Assembly (NCBI GenBank): GCA_963719165.1
Contig: CAVRAV010000001.1
Location: 186,001 to 250,000, forward strand
DNA length: 64,000 nt
Source of the DNA: JAOUEA01 sp963719165
GTDB taxonomy: Bacteria > Actinomycetota > UBA4738 > HRBIN12
Direction: 5' to 3'
Shown: one piece after another, positions 9,439 to 17,604 of the stretch
Position numbering within the stretch: position 1 is the stretch's first letter
How the letters are laid out: the number at the start of each line of letters is the position of its first letter
Made by a program: the position numbers and the translations under genes
Notes under the pieces: model-generated
Told to the model about the DNA's origin: nothing
Databases searched by the model: none
What the model saw: the letters and a program-made list of their open reading frames with translations, nothing else

Positions 9439-9909
9439 CTAGAGGGCGGACGTCGGGGCCTCGGCGAGCATGACCGCCCCGGCCACACGATCCAGGAAAT
9501 CCTTCAGGGTGGCTTCCGCCACGCGGAACAGCACGGCGCGGTCGACGACGCGTCCGAGTCCTCCCAGCGGCGGGTCGTAGCGCGCGCTCATCGCGAGCTG
9601 GGTCCGCGGGCCGATCGGTGCGATCTCGAGGTCCGCCTCGAGCGAGGGGAACAGGCCGCTGGCACCGGCCGCGCTCCAACGGATCGGCTGAACCGTCTTG
9701 GAGGGCATCCGGATGGGTGTTCCGAACTCGAGGGCGACGCGCCGCTCGATGCGCACGTCGTCGCCGAATCCCACCTCCGCCAGGAGCTCGTCGCCGTGGC
9801 GGTTCGCTTTCGCGGCCAGGCCCGGAACCCACGCTTGCGGGTCGCGCATGAGGACCTCCTCCACACGTCGGGCCTCGAGCGGCAGCTCCACGAAGTACCG
9901 GGCGAACAT
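9439..9909 (-). CDS. SRPBCC/polyketide-cyclase-like small protein
   Basis: Cytosolic protein of 156 residues with no recognised catalytic motif. Alternating hydrophobic strands and a C-terminal amphipathic helix (VAEATLKDFLDRVAGAV) resemble the START/SRPBCC ligand-binding fold. It stops 2 to 11 bp before the response regulator start (depending on which ATG is used), so the two are likely co-transcribed. The 155 bp upstream to the kinase gene hold no clear signal. The ligand is unknown and the fold assignment is tentative. Confidence 0.55.
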   Translation of the reverse strand: MFARYFVELPLEARRVEEVLMRDPQAWVPGLAAKANRHGDELLAEVGFGDDVRIERRVALEFGTPIRMPSKTVQPIRWSAAGASGLFPSLEADLEIAPIGPRTQLAMSARYDPPLGGLGRVVDRAVLFRVAEATLKDFLDRVAGAVMLAEAPTSAL

Positions 9910-10064
9910 GCCCGCAGTCTGCAGCGCAGGCCCGTCCGCGCGCAGGGCTCATGGTCCCGTCGAGGCCGGGCCGAACGGCACGCCGGCGTGGGGTAAGGGG
10001 GGTTCGGGATGGTTACGGCGCTGGTGGTGCAGTAGCGGCACCCGGGGCGCCCCGCCGCGCCTAC

Positions 10065-11201
10065 CTAGCGCGGGAGGAAGGCGCGCACCGTGGTGCCTTC
10101 CCCGGCCACCGTCCGAAGATTGAGGGAGCCCCCTAGCGCCCCGACCCGGTCCTCCAGATTGGCGAGGCCCATGCCGGAGCGGGGAGCGGCGGGGTCGAAG
10201 CCGGAGCCGTCGTCGTCGATCTCGAGCTCGGCGCCGCCTTCGGTGCGACGGAGCGAGACCCGGCAGGAGGTCGCCTTCGCGTGGCGGCCGACGTTCGAGA
10301 GCGCCTCGCGGGTCACCTGCACGATGTCGGCGGCTCGCGAGGCGAGCTCGGCTGCGACCCGGGCGTCCACGTCCACGATCGTGAGGACATCGGTCTTGCG
10401 CTGGAATTCCCTGCCCAGCTCGGTGAGCGCTTGGTCCAGCTGGCGGTCGGCGAGGATCCCCGGACGCAGCCCGAAGATGTAGTTGCGAAGATCGCGGATC
10501 GCGCGATCGATCTCCTCGACGGCGCCCTCGAGTCGGTGCTGAAGATCCGCGTCCTGCGTCAATGCCGCCGTGCCCTGCAGCCCCATGCCCACCGCGAACA
10601 ACGACTGGATCACGCCGTCGTGCAGCTCCTTGGCGATCCGCTCGCGCTCCTCGAGGACCTCCAGGCGGGCCAGCTCGCCCTGGGCCCGCTGGGTCTCGGC
10701 GTAGAGTCGCGCGTTCTCGATGGCGACGCCGGCCTGGGTCGCGAGCACGACGAGGGCGGCCTCATCGTCCTGCGTGAACCCCTCGTGGCCTCGCTTCTCG
10801 GTCAGGTAGATGTTGCCGAACACACGGCCACGCGCGAGGATCGGCGCACCGAGGAAGGAGTGCATCGGCGGGTGGTTCGGGGGGAACCCGTGCGCCCGCG
10901 GATCGCTGGTGATGTCGCGGATCCGCATGGGGCGCCGCTCGCTGATCAGCAGGCCGAGGATGCCGTGGCCTACCGGTGGAGCGCCGAGCATCGTGCGGAC
11001 CTCGGCCGAGATCCCCTCGGTCAAGAATCGCTCGATGCGCCTCCCGTCCTCGGCGAGCACGCCCAGGGCTCCGTAGCGCGCACCCGTGAGGTCGACGGCG
11101 AGCTGCACGATGCGTTCGAGCACCGGGTCGAGTTCGAGCTCGGCCGCGAGCGCCAGGCCGGCTTCGATGAGCATCCGATCGCGGGTCCGCTCGGGGGGCA
11201 T
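10065..11201 (-). CDS. GAF-domain sensor histidine kinase (DevS/DosT-like, HisKA_3)
   Basis: Soluble sensor kinase of 378 residues: an N-terminal GAF domain (about 20-168), a HisKA_3 dimerisation domain with phospho-acceptor His194 in KELHDGVIQS, and an HATPase_c domain ending in a GMGLANLEDR G-box. The GAF stretch HPPMHSFLGAP is also typical of DevS-like GAF domains that bind haem or flavin; the ligand here is not provable. A single GAF is present where mycobacterial DevS has two. ATG 11201 has a TAGGCT -10 box 7 nt upstream, so it starts its own leaderless unit. Partner: the LuxR-type regulator at 8757-9428. Confidence 0.87.
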   Translation of the reverse strand: MPPERTRDRMLIEAGLALAAELELDPVLERIVQLAVDLTGARYGALGVLAEDGRRIERFLTEGISAEVRTMLGAPPVGHGILGLLISERRPMRIRDITSDPRAHGFPPNHPPMHSFLGAPILARGRVFGNIYLTEKRGHEGFTQDDEAALVVLATQAGVAIENARLYAETQRAQGELARLEVLEERERIAKELHDGVIQSLFAVGMGLQGTAALTQDADLQHRLEGAVEEIDRAIRDLRNYIFGLRPGILADRQLDQALTELGREFQRKTDVLTIVDVDARVAAELASRAADIVQVTREALSNVGRHAKATSCRVSLRRTEGGAELEIDDDGSGFDPAAPRSGMGLANLEDRVGALGGSLNLRTVAGEGTTVRAFLPR

Positions 11202-11208
11202 CGCGCAG

Positions 11209-11214
11209 AGCCTA
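11209..11214 (-). promoter_or_regulatory. -10 box for leaderless histidine kinase mRNA
   Basis: TAGGCT on the minus strand, 7 nt before ATG 11201. It separates the kinase unit from the upstream sigma-ApbE operon. Confidence 0.55.
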
Positions 11215-11273
11215 CGCGACCTCGCGGGGCGCACGAAGCGAGCATCGCTCGATCCGCGACGCCCGGTCGGCCC

Positions 11274-11879
11274 CTAGGCCGCGGGCGTGGGTTCGCGCGA
11301 GGAAGCGCCGGGGCGCCCTGCCTGCCGGGCGGCGCGGGCGGGAGGCTCGGGCCGGGGGGGCCGGTACCCGTAGGAGAGGCCGCGCACGATCACCAGGAAC
11401 ACGACGAAGAGGCCGGTCACCGCGTACATCCCCCACATCCACCACCGTTCGGTGTCCGAACCCGCGAACACGCCGTGGGCGAGTGCGAGCGTGAACGCCG
11501 GCACGGCGATGAGATGGACGGCGCGCCATGCTTTCGTGCCCAACGGTTTGCGCAGCCACGAGGAGACCAGGACGGTCACGACGCCGTACATCGCCAGCAC
11601 GCCGGCCGTCGTTGCCCAGGGCCGAAACGTCGTGTGCATGGGCAGGAGGACGTCGAGCGGCTTGAACGGCATGAATCGGTCGATCACCAGGAGCGCCATG
11701 TGCACCCCGAGGAGCACCACCCCCACGGTGGCCACGAACTGGTGGAAGAGCGTGGACGTCGGCTTGGACACCCGCTTCGTGACGATGGAGGTGGTGGCGA
11801 GCAGGCCCCAGCCCACGGATAGGAAGAGCATGAGGTAGGCCCCGATGCCGGCGGCGCGCAGCAGGATCCAGTTCGTCAT
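11274..11879 (-). CDS. Ferric-reductase-like transmembrane haem protein
   Basis: Membrane protein of 201 residues with five or so hydrophobic helices and conserved-looking histidines in them (FHQF, GVHMALL, VHLIAV, LAHGV), the pattern of b-haem ligation in ferric reductase/YedZ-like domains. It likely passes electrons across the membrane. Its ATG overlaps the apbE stop as ATGA. Pairing with an FMN transferase suggests that electrons go to a flavinylated extracytoplasmic protein. The Pro/Arg/Ala-rich C-terminal tail is cytosolic by the positive-inside rule. No FAD/NAD(P) domain is attached, so the electron donor is separate. Confidence 0.75.
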   Translation of the reverse strand: MTNWILLRAAGIGAYLMLFLSVGWGLLATTSIVTKRVSKPTSTLFHQFVATVGVVLLGVHMALLVIDRFMPFKPLDVLLPMHTTFRPWATTAGVLAMYGVVTVLVSSWLRKPLGTKAWRAVHLIAVPAFTLALAHGVFAGSDTERWWMWGMYAVTGLFVVFLVIVRGLSYGYRPPRPEPPARAARQAGRPGASSREPTPAA

Positions 11880-12763
11880 GCGGCGGCCACGGTCTGGAAG
11901 CTCATCACGAGGTCCCCGTCGGAGGTCGCGACGGCGCAGGGCACCTTCTGTGTGGCCGAGGGACCCGTGAGCAACGCCCAGGTCGCGAGCACCTCGGCCT
12001 CCGCACACGTCGGCGCCCACACGGTAGCCTGCAGGCTCGACATGTCCGACGGGGCTCCGGTTCGCGGATCGATCACGTGGTGCTGGCCGTCCCCCCACGC
12101 GCGGCGCGTGACCGATGACGTGGCGAGGGCGCCGCTCGTGAGGGTCACCCGCGCCGCGGTCGCATCGGCATCCCCGGGGTCTTCGATGCCGACCTCGATG
12201 GGCGGGGCGTCGCCGGCGATCCTGAGGTCGCCGCCGGCGCTCACGAGCGCCCAGGGGAGCCCCTCCGCGACGGCCGTGTGGGCGGCGAGGTCGGCGGTGT
12301 GCCCCTTGGCGATCCCGCCGAAGTCCAGGCCGACCCCTCGGGGCAGGCGGACGGCACCCGCTCGGACCTCCACGTCGCGCCACCTGCCGCAGGGCTGTGG
12401 GGGATGCAGTGCCCCCCGTGCCCCCGCGAGCACCTCGTCGAAGTCCCGGTCGTAGCCCGCGGCGATGACTGCGGCGAGGACCGTGGGGTCGAAGAGGCCG
12501 TCGGTGGCGGCGGCCTGCTCGAGCGCGAGGCGTGTGAGGGCCTCGAACCCGGGCGAGACCGCCACCCACCATCCGTCGGCCGTGTTCACCCGCGTGAGCT
12601 CGCTGTCCCCGCGGAACCGTGAGAATCGATCTTCCTCCCGGGCGAACACGACCTCGACTTCGAGTGCGGCCGCGTCGAACAGCGGAGCGGACGCGCCGGG
12701 ACCCAGGAGGGTGATGCCGGTGCCCATCGCGCGGAAGGCGTGGCGCCGTTGCTCAGCCACCAC
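11876..12763 (-). CDS. apbE: FAD:protein FMN transferase
   Basis: ApbE-family enzyme of 295 residues that cleaves FAD and attaches FMN to a Thr/Ser of target proteins outside the cytoplasm. Family motifs occur in order: FSRFRGDSELTRVN, GLFDPTVL, LDFGGIAKG, VSAGGDLR and HHVIDPRTG. No obvious signal peptide or lipobox is present, so it may act on the inside or be released with a partner. It overlaps the membrane haem protein downstream by 4 bp and the small Gly/Ser-rich gene upstream. A typical FMN-binding acceptor domain with an S/T-G-A-T site was not found nearby. Confidence 0.9.
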   Translation of the reverse strand: MVAEQRRHAFRAMGTGITLLGPGASAPLFDAAALEVEVVFAREEDRFSRFRGDSELTRVNTADGWWVAVSPGFEALTRLALEQAAATDGLFDPTVLAAVIAAGYDRDFDEVLAGARGALHPPQPCGRWRDVEVRAGAVRLPRGVGLDFGGIAKGHTADLAAHTAVAEGLPWALVSAGGDLRIAGDAPPIEVGIEDPGDADATAARVTLTSGALATSSVTRRAWGDGQHHVIDPRTGAPSDMSSLQATVWAPTCAEAEVLATWALLTGPSATQKVPCAVATSDGDLVMSFQTVAAA

Positions 12764-13163
12764 CGGATCCTCCCGTGCTCACCGGGGGGGGCGGAGGCGG
12801 CGGCGGGGGTGCGCTCACGCCGCCGCCTCCCGACCCACCCGAACCCGACGATCCCGAGGACCCCGAGTATCCGGACGATCCCGATCCGTAGGAGCCGGCG
12901 TAGCTAGAACCCGATCCCGAGTAGTACACCGGCACCTGCACGGGGGGATCGACGACGATGACGCGGCGCACGATATGGCGCACGATCACCTTCTGGCGCA
13001 CGGGCTTGCGGCGGGCCGAGACCTCGCCGCCCGCCGCCGGCTTCGGCGCCGCGCCCAGGATCCCGAACCCCGCCAGGAAGGTCGCCGACCCCGTGACCCA
13101 CGCCAGCGCGCGAACCTTGCCCGGTGACCAGCGTGGCCGCTTGGCGGGGGGGCGCTCAGTCAT
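12753..13163 (-). CDS. Small membrane-anchored protein with Gly/Ser and Pro tails
   Basis: Unrecognised 136-residue protein. Residues 1-20 are basic; a hydrophobic segment at about 22-42 would anchor it. A basic/valine-rich stretch (VIVRHIVRRVIVVD) follows, then a Tyr-containing Gly/Ser-rich region and a run of about nine prolines. It overlaps the previous gene by 8 bp and the apbE start by 11 bp, so it belongs to the sigma-ApbE operon. No flavinylation motif is seen. A role as scaffold or wall-spanning linker for the redox pair is only inference. Confidence 0.65.
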   Translation of the reverse strand: MTERPPAKRPRWSPGKVRALAWVTGSATFLAGFGILGAAPKPAAGGEVSARRKPVRQKVIVRHIVRRVIVVDPPVQVPVYYSGSGSSYAGSYGSGSSGYSGSSGSSGSGGSGGGGVSAPPPPPPPPPVSTGGSGGG

Positions 13164-13584
13164 CGCCACCGCCCGATCCGCCCTGGTCCGAGCCGGAGTC
13201 ATCGCCGGGCTCGCCCGAGTCGTCGCCGCCGCCCGATCCCTGCTCCGTGGAGTCGTCGCTCCCGCCCATCTGGGACTGGTCGCCGCTTTGGTGCTGCCCG
13301 ACCTGGTCCTGGCCGTCATCGCTCGGCCCCGAGGCCGAGGACGCCTGCGAGCTGGACACCGACGAACCCGTGGCCACCGGCACGGCCACCACGCCGCCGG
13401 ATCGGTGGACCTTCACCGTGCGCTTCTTCGTCTTCACGATGGGCTTGGGGTGCTCGCGACGCACCGTGCGTGGGCCTGCGGCGCTGGTGGAGGGGCCCAC
13501 CACGCCGACCGCCACCGCCACGCCGCCCACGACCAAGGTGAGCACCAACCCGGCGGCCACCATCATCGCCGAACGCTTGTTCAT
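13156..13584 (-). CDS. Small membrane-anchored protein with acidic Asp/Gly/Ser tail
   Basis: Unrecognised 142-residue protein: an N-terminal anchor (MMVAAGLVLTLVVGGVAVAV), a short Lys/Arg-rich part (residues 44-62), then a low-complexity tail rich in Ser, Gly, Asp and Gln. The start has a good GGAGGAAGG ribosome-binding site. Its tail charge is opposite to the basic part of the next protein, which it overlaps by 8 bp, so the two may interact outside the membrane. The 158 bp before it (13585-13742) contain the 10-bp palindrome AGGGATCCCT at 13716-13725 but no clear promoter. Confidence 0.65.
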   Translation of the reverse strand: MNKRSAMMVAAGLVLTLVVGGVAVAVGVVGPSTSAAGPRTVRREHPKPIVKTKKRTVKVHRSGGVVAVPVATGSSVSSSQASSASGPSDDGQDQVGQHQSGDQSQMGGSDDSTEQGSGGGDDSGEPGDDSGSDQGGSGGGDD

Positions 13585-13742
13585 CGCCTTCCTCCTTTGC
13601 TCCTCGACCCGACTGACTTCCCGGCTCCGTGCCTCCTCGGCACCTGATCGGCAACCGGAACGTGCTGGGCCAAGCTACGTGTCCGTCGGGGAAGCCGCCG
13701 GGCAAAGCAGGGTTAAGGGATCCCTAAGCGTTGCGACGCAGC

Positions 13743-14495
13743 TCAGGCGGTCAAGGGGGCGGTAAGCAACGGCGTGCCGGTGGGGGCGGCCGGGCACGCG
13801 CCCGGCTCGGACGTCACGGCCATGGTGTCGGCGTTCCCGACGCTCGCGTCCACGAAGAGGGCGACGGAACCGTCGACCGGCCTCACGCAGCCGCCCGACA
13901 CCGCCTGGTCGCCCGTGATCATCCAGATCTCGTACGCCATTCCCTCGCCCGGGTCGGGGAGTCCCGAACCCCAGAACACGGCGCCCGGCTGCCCCGGCGT
14001 GTAGGCCATCGCCAGCTCCCCCGCACTCGAACCGGTGGGTGTGAAGCGCACCACCGTCTGCTCGGGCGAGGCCGCGGCCACGGTCGTCCCACCCTGCCGG
14101 TTCGCCACCACTGCGAACGCGCCCGCGAGCAGCACGATCGCCGCGGCGGCCGCACCGACGAACGTGGCGATGCGCCGTCGGGGGGCGCGGCGTCGCCCGG
14201 CGAGCTCGTCGGAGCGCTCGCGCGCCACCGGCGCCTCGGGCCGGGGGACGGGCGGAAGGTCGCGCGCATGCTCCAGGATGCGATCGGCGGCGGCGGGATG
14301 CACCACCGCGGGCTCCAGCGTGAAGGCCAGGCGGCCCGCGATGTCGCGGAACCCCACCTCGAGACGCCGGCATTCCTCGCAATCTCCGTGCGCGGCGAGC
14401 TCGTGCTCGAGGCGGGCGTGGTCCTGTGGACTCAGGCCGTCGAGGGCGTCGGCGGCCAGGAGTTCCTCGATCGCCTCGTGGTCGCGCAGGCTCAC
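13743..14495 (-). CDS. RskA-type transmembrane anti-sigma factor
   Basis: Anti-sigma factor of 250 residues. The N-terminal domain carries a zinc-type HxxxCxxC-like motif (AAHGDCEECRRLE, residues 35-47) that would bind the ECF sigma. One membrane helix sits near residues 107-130. The extracytoplasmic RskA/YlaD-like C-terminal domain includes GMAYEIWMI. The ATGA overlap with the sigma gene (14492-14495) gives equimolar translation. Such proteins are usually cleaved by regulated proteolysis or sense redox state to release sigma. The downstream genes are the likely regulon. Confidence 0.88.
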   Translation of the reverse strand: MSLRDHEAIEELLAADALDGLSPQDHARLEHELAAHGDCEECRRLEVGFRDIAGRLAFTLEPAVVHPAAADRILEHARDLPPVPRPEAPVARERSDELAGRRRAPRRRIATFVGAAAAAIVLLAGAFAVVANRQGGTTVAAASPEQTVVRFTPTGSSAGELAMAYTPGQPGAVFWGSGLPDPGEGMAYEIWMITGDQAVSGGCVRPVDGSVALFVDASVGNADTMAVTSEPGACPAAPTGTPLLTAPLTA

Positions 14496-15070
14496 GGCCG
14501 CACCCCTTCCAAAGCCGCTCGCATCCGACGCATCCCCAACAGGGTGCGTGACTTCACCGTGCCCAGTGGGATCCCCGAGCGCTCGGCGATCTGGCTCTGC
14601 GAGAGGCCGCCGAAATACATCAGCAGCAGGACGTCACGCTGCTCCTCCGGCAGCTCGTCGAGGGCCGCACGAACGATCCGACGCTCCTCGGGCAGCCCCA
14701 GCATCTCCACGACGTCTTGCGCATGATCGGCCTGCTCCTGCATCGCCTCGGGGATCGAGTCCTCGGCGCGACGGCGATACGCCTCCTCGCGACGCACGAG
14801 GTCGACGGCCCGATGATGCACCATCCCCATCAACCAGGACCGCACCGATCCTCGCTCGCCGTCGTAGCCGTCTGGATTCCTCCACACCGCCATGAAGGCC
14901 TCCTGCACGATCTCCTCCGCCAGATGCGATTGCCTCACCACCCGAAGTGCCAGCGCCTTGGCGGCCGGCGCGTACCGGCCGAAGAGGCCTCGGAACGCGT
15001 CCTCGTCCCCCCGGCGCAGGCGCTGCACCAGCTCCCGGTCGTGCGCCTCGGAAACGTCAACCGTCCCCAT
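14492..15070 (-). CDS. ECF RNA polymerase sigma factor (SigK/RpoE-like)
   Basis: Group-4 sigma factor of 192 residues with region 2 (FRGLFGRYAP to VWRNPDGYD) and region 4 (LPEEQRDVLLLMYFGGLSQS with the helix-turn-helix SGIPLGTVKSR). No extra domains. ATG 15070 is preferred over ATG 15100 because it gives the usual sigma N-terminus. It heads a six-gene operon through anti-sigma, two small membrane proteins, ApbE and the ferric-reductase-like protein. An autoregulated promoter would be expected in the 90 bp upstream but I could not identify it. Confidence 0.9.
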   Translation of the reverse strand: MGTVDVSEAHDRELVQRLRRGDEDAFRGLFGRYAPAAKALALRVVRQSHLAEEIVQEAFMAVWRNPDGYDGERGSVRSWLMGMVHHRAVDLVRREEAYRRRAEDSIPEAMQEQADHAQDVVEMLGLPEERRIVRAALDELPEEQRDVLLLMYFGGLSQSQIAERSGIPLGTVKSRTLLGMRRMRAALEGVRP

Positions 15071-15160
15071 CGCGGCGCTCCGGGCCGGGTAGGCCTGCAC
15101 TCGGGCGGGCGGGTCGGCTCCCGGTCCCGCGGGCTTCGTCGAAGGGGTATTCGCAGCGCA

Positions 15161-15997
15161 TCAGGGATCGGATGACTGGCTGGTGAGGCGATGCCCCGCC
15201 GTGTTCAGCAGCTGTTCGAGGGTCGCGGGCTGCTCGGGGTCGTACAGCGCGCTGCCCACCGACAGGGAGAGCTGGCGGGGTTGATGCCGACGCGCGTCGT
15301 TCAGCGCGATCGCCTCCACCAGGCGCGAGAGCACGAGCGCCTCGGCTCCACGGGCCTCGCCCGTGAGCAGCACGCAGAAGGTGTCGGGTGCGATACGCGC
15401 CGGCAGATCCGAGTCGCGCACCGCCTCCAGGAGGACCTCGGCGGCATCTCGCGCCAGCTCGTCGGTCGCCTCCGGCCCGAGGGACGCCGCGAGCTCGGCG
15501 AAACCGTCGATCCGCACGAACAGGAAGACGACGGGCGTGCGGGCGCGATCCGCCATCCGCAGGTGGTGTTCCGCGATGGCGGCGAAGCCGCGGAGGTTGG
15601 GCAGGCCGGTCGCCTCGTCCTGTGTCGCGAGCTCCCGGTGCAGGCGCCGTTGCGCGACCGCATAGCGCACCGCCCGCGACAGGAGCCCGGGCGGGATGGC
15701 TCCGAGCACGAGGTGGTCCTCTGCGCCTGCGTGCAGGGCCACGGTGCCGTCCGTGTCCCGGTCCGGTCCGGTCACCACGAGGACGGCCGCATCCGGGGCG
15801 TATGCACGCAGGATGCCCAGCGCCTCGAGCGGGGCCTCGCCTTCGAGCACCAAGACGACGGCGTCGGTGACGGGGGCGTCGCTCACGCCGGCGAGGCCCT
15901 CCACGTGCTCCAAGGTGAACCCGTCTTCGTGCGCGAGCTCTTCGCTGAGGGCGGCGTCGAGGCCGATCAGCAGGACGTGCAGGTTGGGTTGGGTCAA
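15161..15997 (-). CDS. Degenerate receiver-GGDEF protein
   Basis: Protein of 278 residues with a CheY-like N-terminal domain (about 1-120) and a GGDEF-like C-terminal domain (about 128-270, with DEATGLPNLRGF at its start). Both active centres look lost: the expected phospho-Asp position reads LVLEGEA, and the GGDEF loop reads LTGEARG. It is therefore probably a binding or scaffolding module rather than a diguanylate cyclase. The start is TTG 15997, with a GAGGA ribosome-binding site 6-7 nt upstream; a stop codon lies four codons before it. A GATAAT -10 box sits at 16026-16031 (minus). Confidence 0.75.
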   Translation of the reverse strand: MTQPNLHVLLIGLDAALSEELAHEDGFTLEHVEGLAGVSDAPVTDAVVLVLEGEAPLEALGILRAYAPDAAVLVVTGPDRDTDGTVALHAGAEDHLVLGAIPPGLLSRAVRYAVAQRRLHRELATQDEATGLPNLRGFAAIAEHHLRMADRARTPVVFLFVRIDGFAELAASLGPEATDELARDAAEVLLEAVRDSDLPARIAPDTFCVLLTGEARGAEALVLSRLVEAIALNDARRHQPRQLSLSVGSALYDPEQPATLEQLLNTAGHRLTSQSSDP

Positions 15998-16025
15998 CGG
16001 ACATCCTCACGGTCGTTGTCGGCGG

Positions 16026-16031
16026 ATTATC
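16026..16031 (-). promoter_or_regulatory. -10 box for the degenerate GGDEF gene
   Basis: GATAAT on the minus strand, about 28 nt before TTG 15997, leaving a short leader with a GAGGA ribosome-binding site. Confidence 0.5.
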
Positions 16032-16123
16032 CCACCTGGAGCCCTGCGGGCAGAACCCGTCCCGCCCTCATTCCTCCACAGGAACGCAACCGGCCCGCGG
16101 CCCCGTAGGCCATCCCGCCCGGC

Positions 16124-16129
16124 TACGCT
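16124..16129 (+). promoter_or_regulatory. -10 box for leaderless LCP gene
   Basis: TACGCT with 7 nt to ATG 16137. Confidence 0.55.
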
Positions 16130-16136
16130 GGGCGGG

Positions 16137-17604
16137 ATGAGCGACGCGCCCCGTCACGCCCCCCCTCCTCGGCCTCACGGGCGGCTCACGCGCCTGCTCG
16201 TGGCCGTTTCGGCCACGCTCGCGCTCGCTCATGGCGGCGGGCAGCGCCTACGGGCTCGCGGAGTACCGCGCCGCCGGCCGCAACGACCACCCCATCGACA
16301 TCGGCTCCACGGGCAAGAGCGGCTCGCCGGCACCCGTCGGCCCGTGCGTCGATGACGTATGCAACTACCTGCTGCTGGGCAGCGATTCGCGGGCGGGGCT
16401 CACGCCCGCGCAACAGGCCATCTCCGGCACGAACGCGGACATCGGGGGCTCCAACCGCGCCGACACGATCATCCTCGTTCACACCGATCCCAAGCTGCAG
16501 AAGGCGATCATCCTGTCGTTCCCGCGCGACCTGTGGGTGAATATCCCCGGTCACGGTCCCGACAAGATCAACGCCGCGTTCGAGGGCGGGGTGGACGGCA
16601 ACGGCCCGAAGCAGATGGCCGCCACGATCAACCGGCTCACCGGGCTCACCATCAATCACGTCCTCTACGTGGATCTCGCCGGGTTCCAGGGCGTGGTGGA
16701 CACCCTCGGCGGCGTCGAGATGTGCATCCCAGCGGAGAACGTGAATACGCCGGGCTTCGTGGACGCCGAGCAGGGCTCGATCTACTACGGCGAGAAGGGC
16801 CACATCGTCGACCCGCGGACGGGGCTCGACGTCGTGCCGGGATGCCAGACGCTGCCTGGGGACCAGGCGCTGGCGTTCGTGCGCACACGGCACCTGCGCT
16901 GCGACAGCGCCGCGCCCGACTTCTACCGGATCAGCAGGCAGCAGCAGTTCCTGCGGGCCGTGATCAACCGGCTCCTGCAACCCGCCGAGCTGGCCAAGCT
17001 CCCGGGACAGATCCGGCCGATCATGAACAACCTGCGGACCGACGACAAGCTCAGCATCGCCGACCTCGTGTATCTCGTCGGCCAGCTGCGGGGCATCAGC
17101 ACGGGAGCGGCGGAGTTCCGCTCCGTGCCGGCCATCCCGTTCCTGACGTCGAGCGGGCTCGACGCCCTGAAGATGGATCCTTCGGCCCGCAAGATCTTCA
17201 GGGCGATCCGGCAGGGCCAGCCCATCGGCGACGTGGGGATCACGCCGCAGTACGTCCCGCCGTCGCCCGCAAACATCGCCGCGCCGGTGATCGACCATGC
17301 GTCCGTGGGCAAGGCGGCGACGGTGGAGCAGGTCCTCGCGGACAGCGGGTTCGACATCGCGCCGGGCGTGCAGCTCTACGCGGACTACGGAGCGAGCGTG
17401 TCGGGCAACGCGATCGCGTATCAACCCGGCCACGACGTGGAGGCCAAGGTGGTGCAGCAGTACCTCCCGGACCTGCCCATCAAGGAGGTCAAGGGGCTCA
17501 CCGATCCCGTGGCGGTCTTCGTGACGGCGTCGTACCGACCCGCGGAGGTCGGCGCCGGCGGCGCGCCCGCCGTCCCCGCCGACTGCCTGGGTCCCACGGG
17601 TTGA
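16137..17604 (+). CDS. LytR-CpsA-Psr (LCP) glycopolymer ligase, one +1 shift
   Basis: Membrane-anchored LCP transferase that attaches polyprenyl-linked glycans to peptidoglycan, 488 residues after correction. A short cytosolic N-terminus and one membrane helix (LLVAVSATLAL then LMAAGSAYG) are split by one extra base near 16222-16228. LCP-domain motifs follow: LLLGSDSR, NRADTIILVH, SFPRDLWV, the GGVEMCI region and FVRTRH. A LytR_C-like domain covers the last 110 residues or so. A TACGCT -10 box lies 7 nt before ATG 16137. The stop overlaps the RmlA start (TGATG). The homologue next to rmlD in mycobacteria acts on arabinogalactan. Confidence 0.87.

Noticed and set aside
13716..13725. AGGGATCCCT as an operator
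   Set aside because: A single short palindrome including a BamHI-type core, with no second copy or promoter nearby; kept only as a note.
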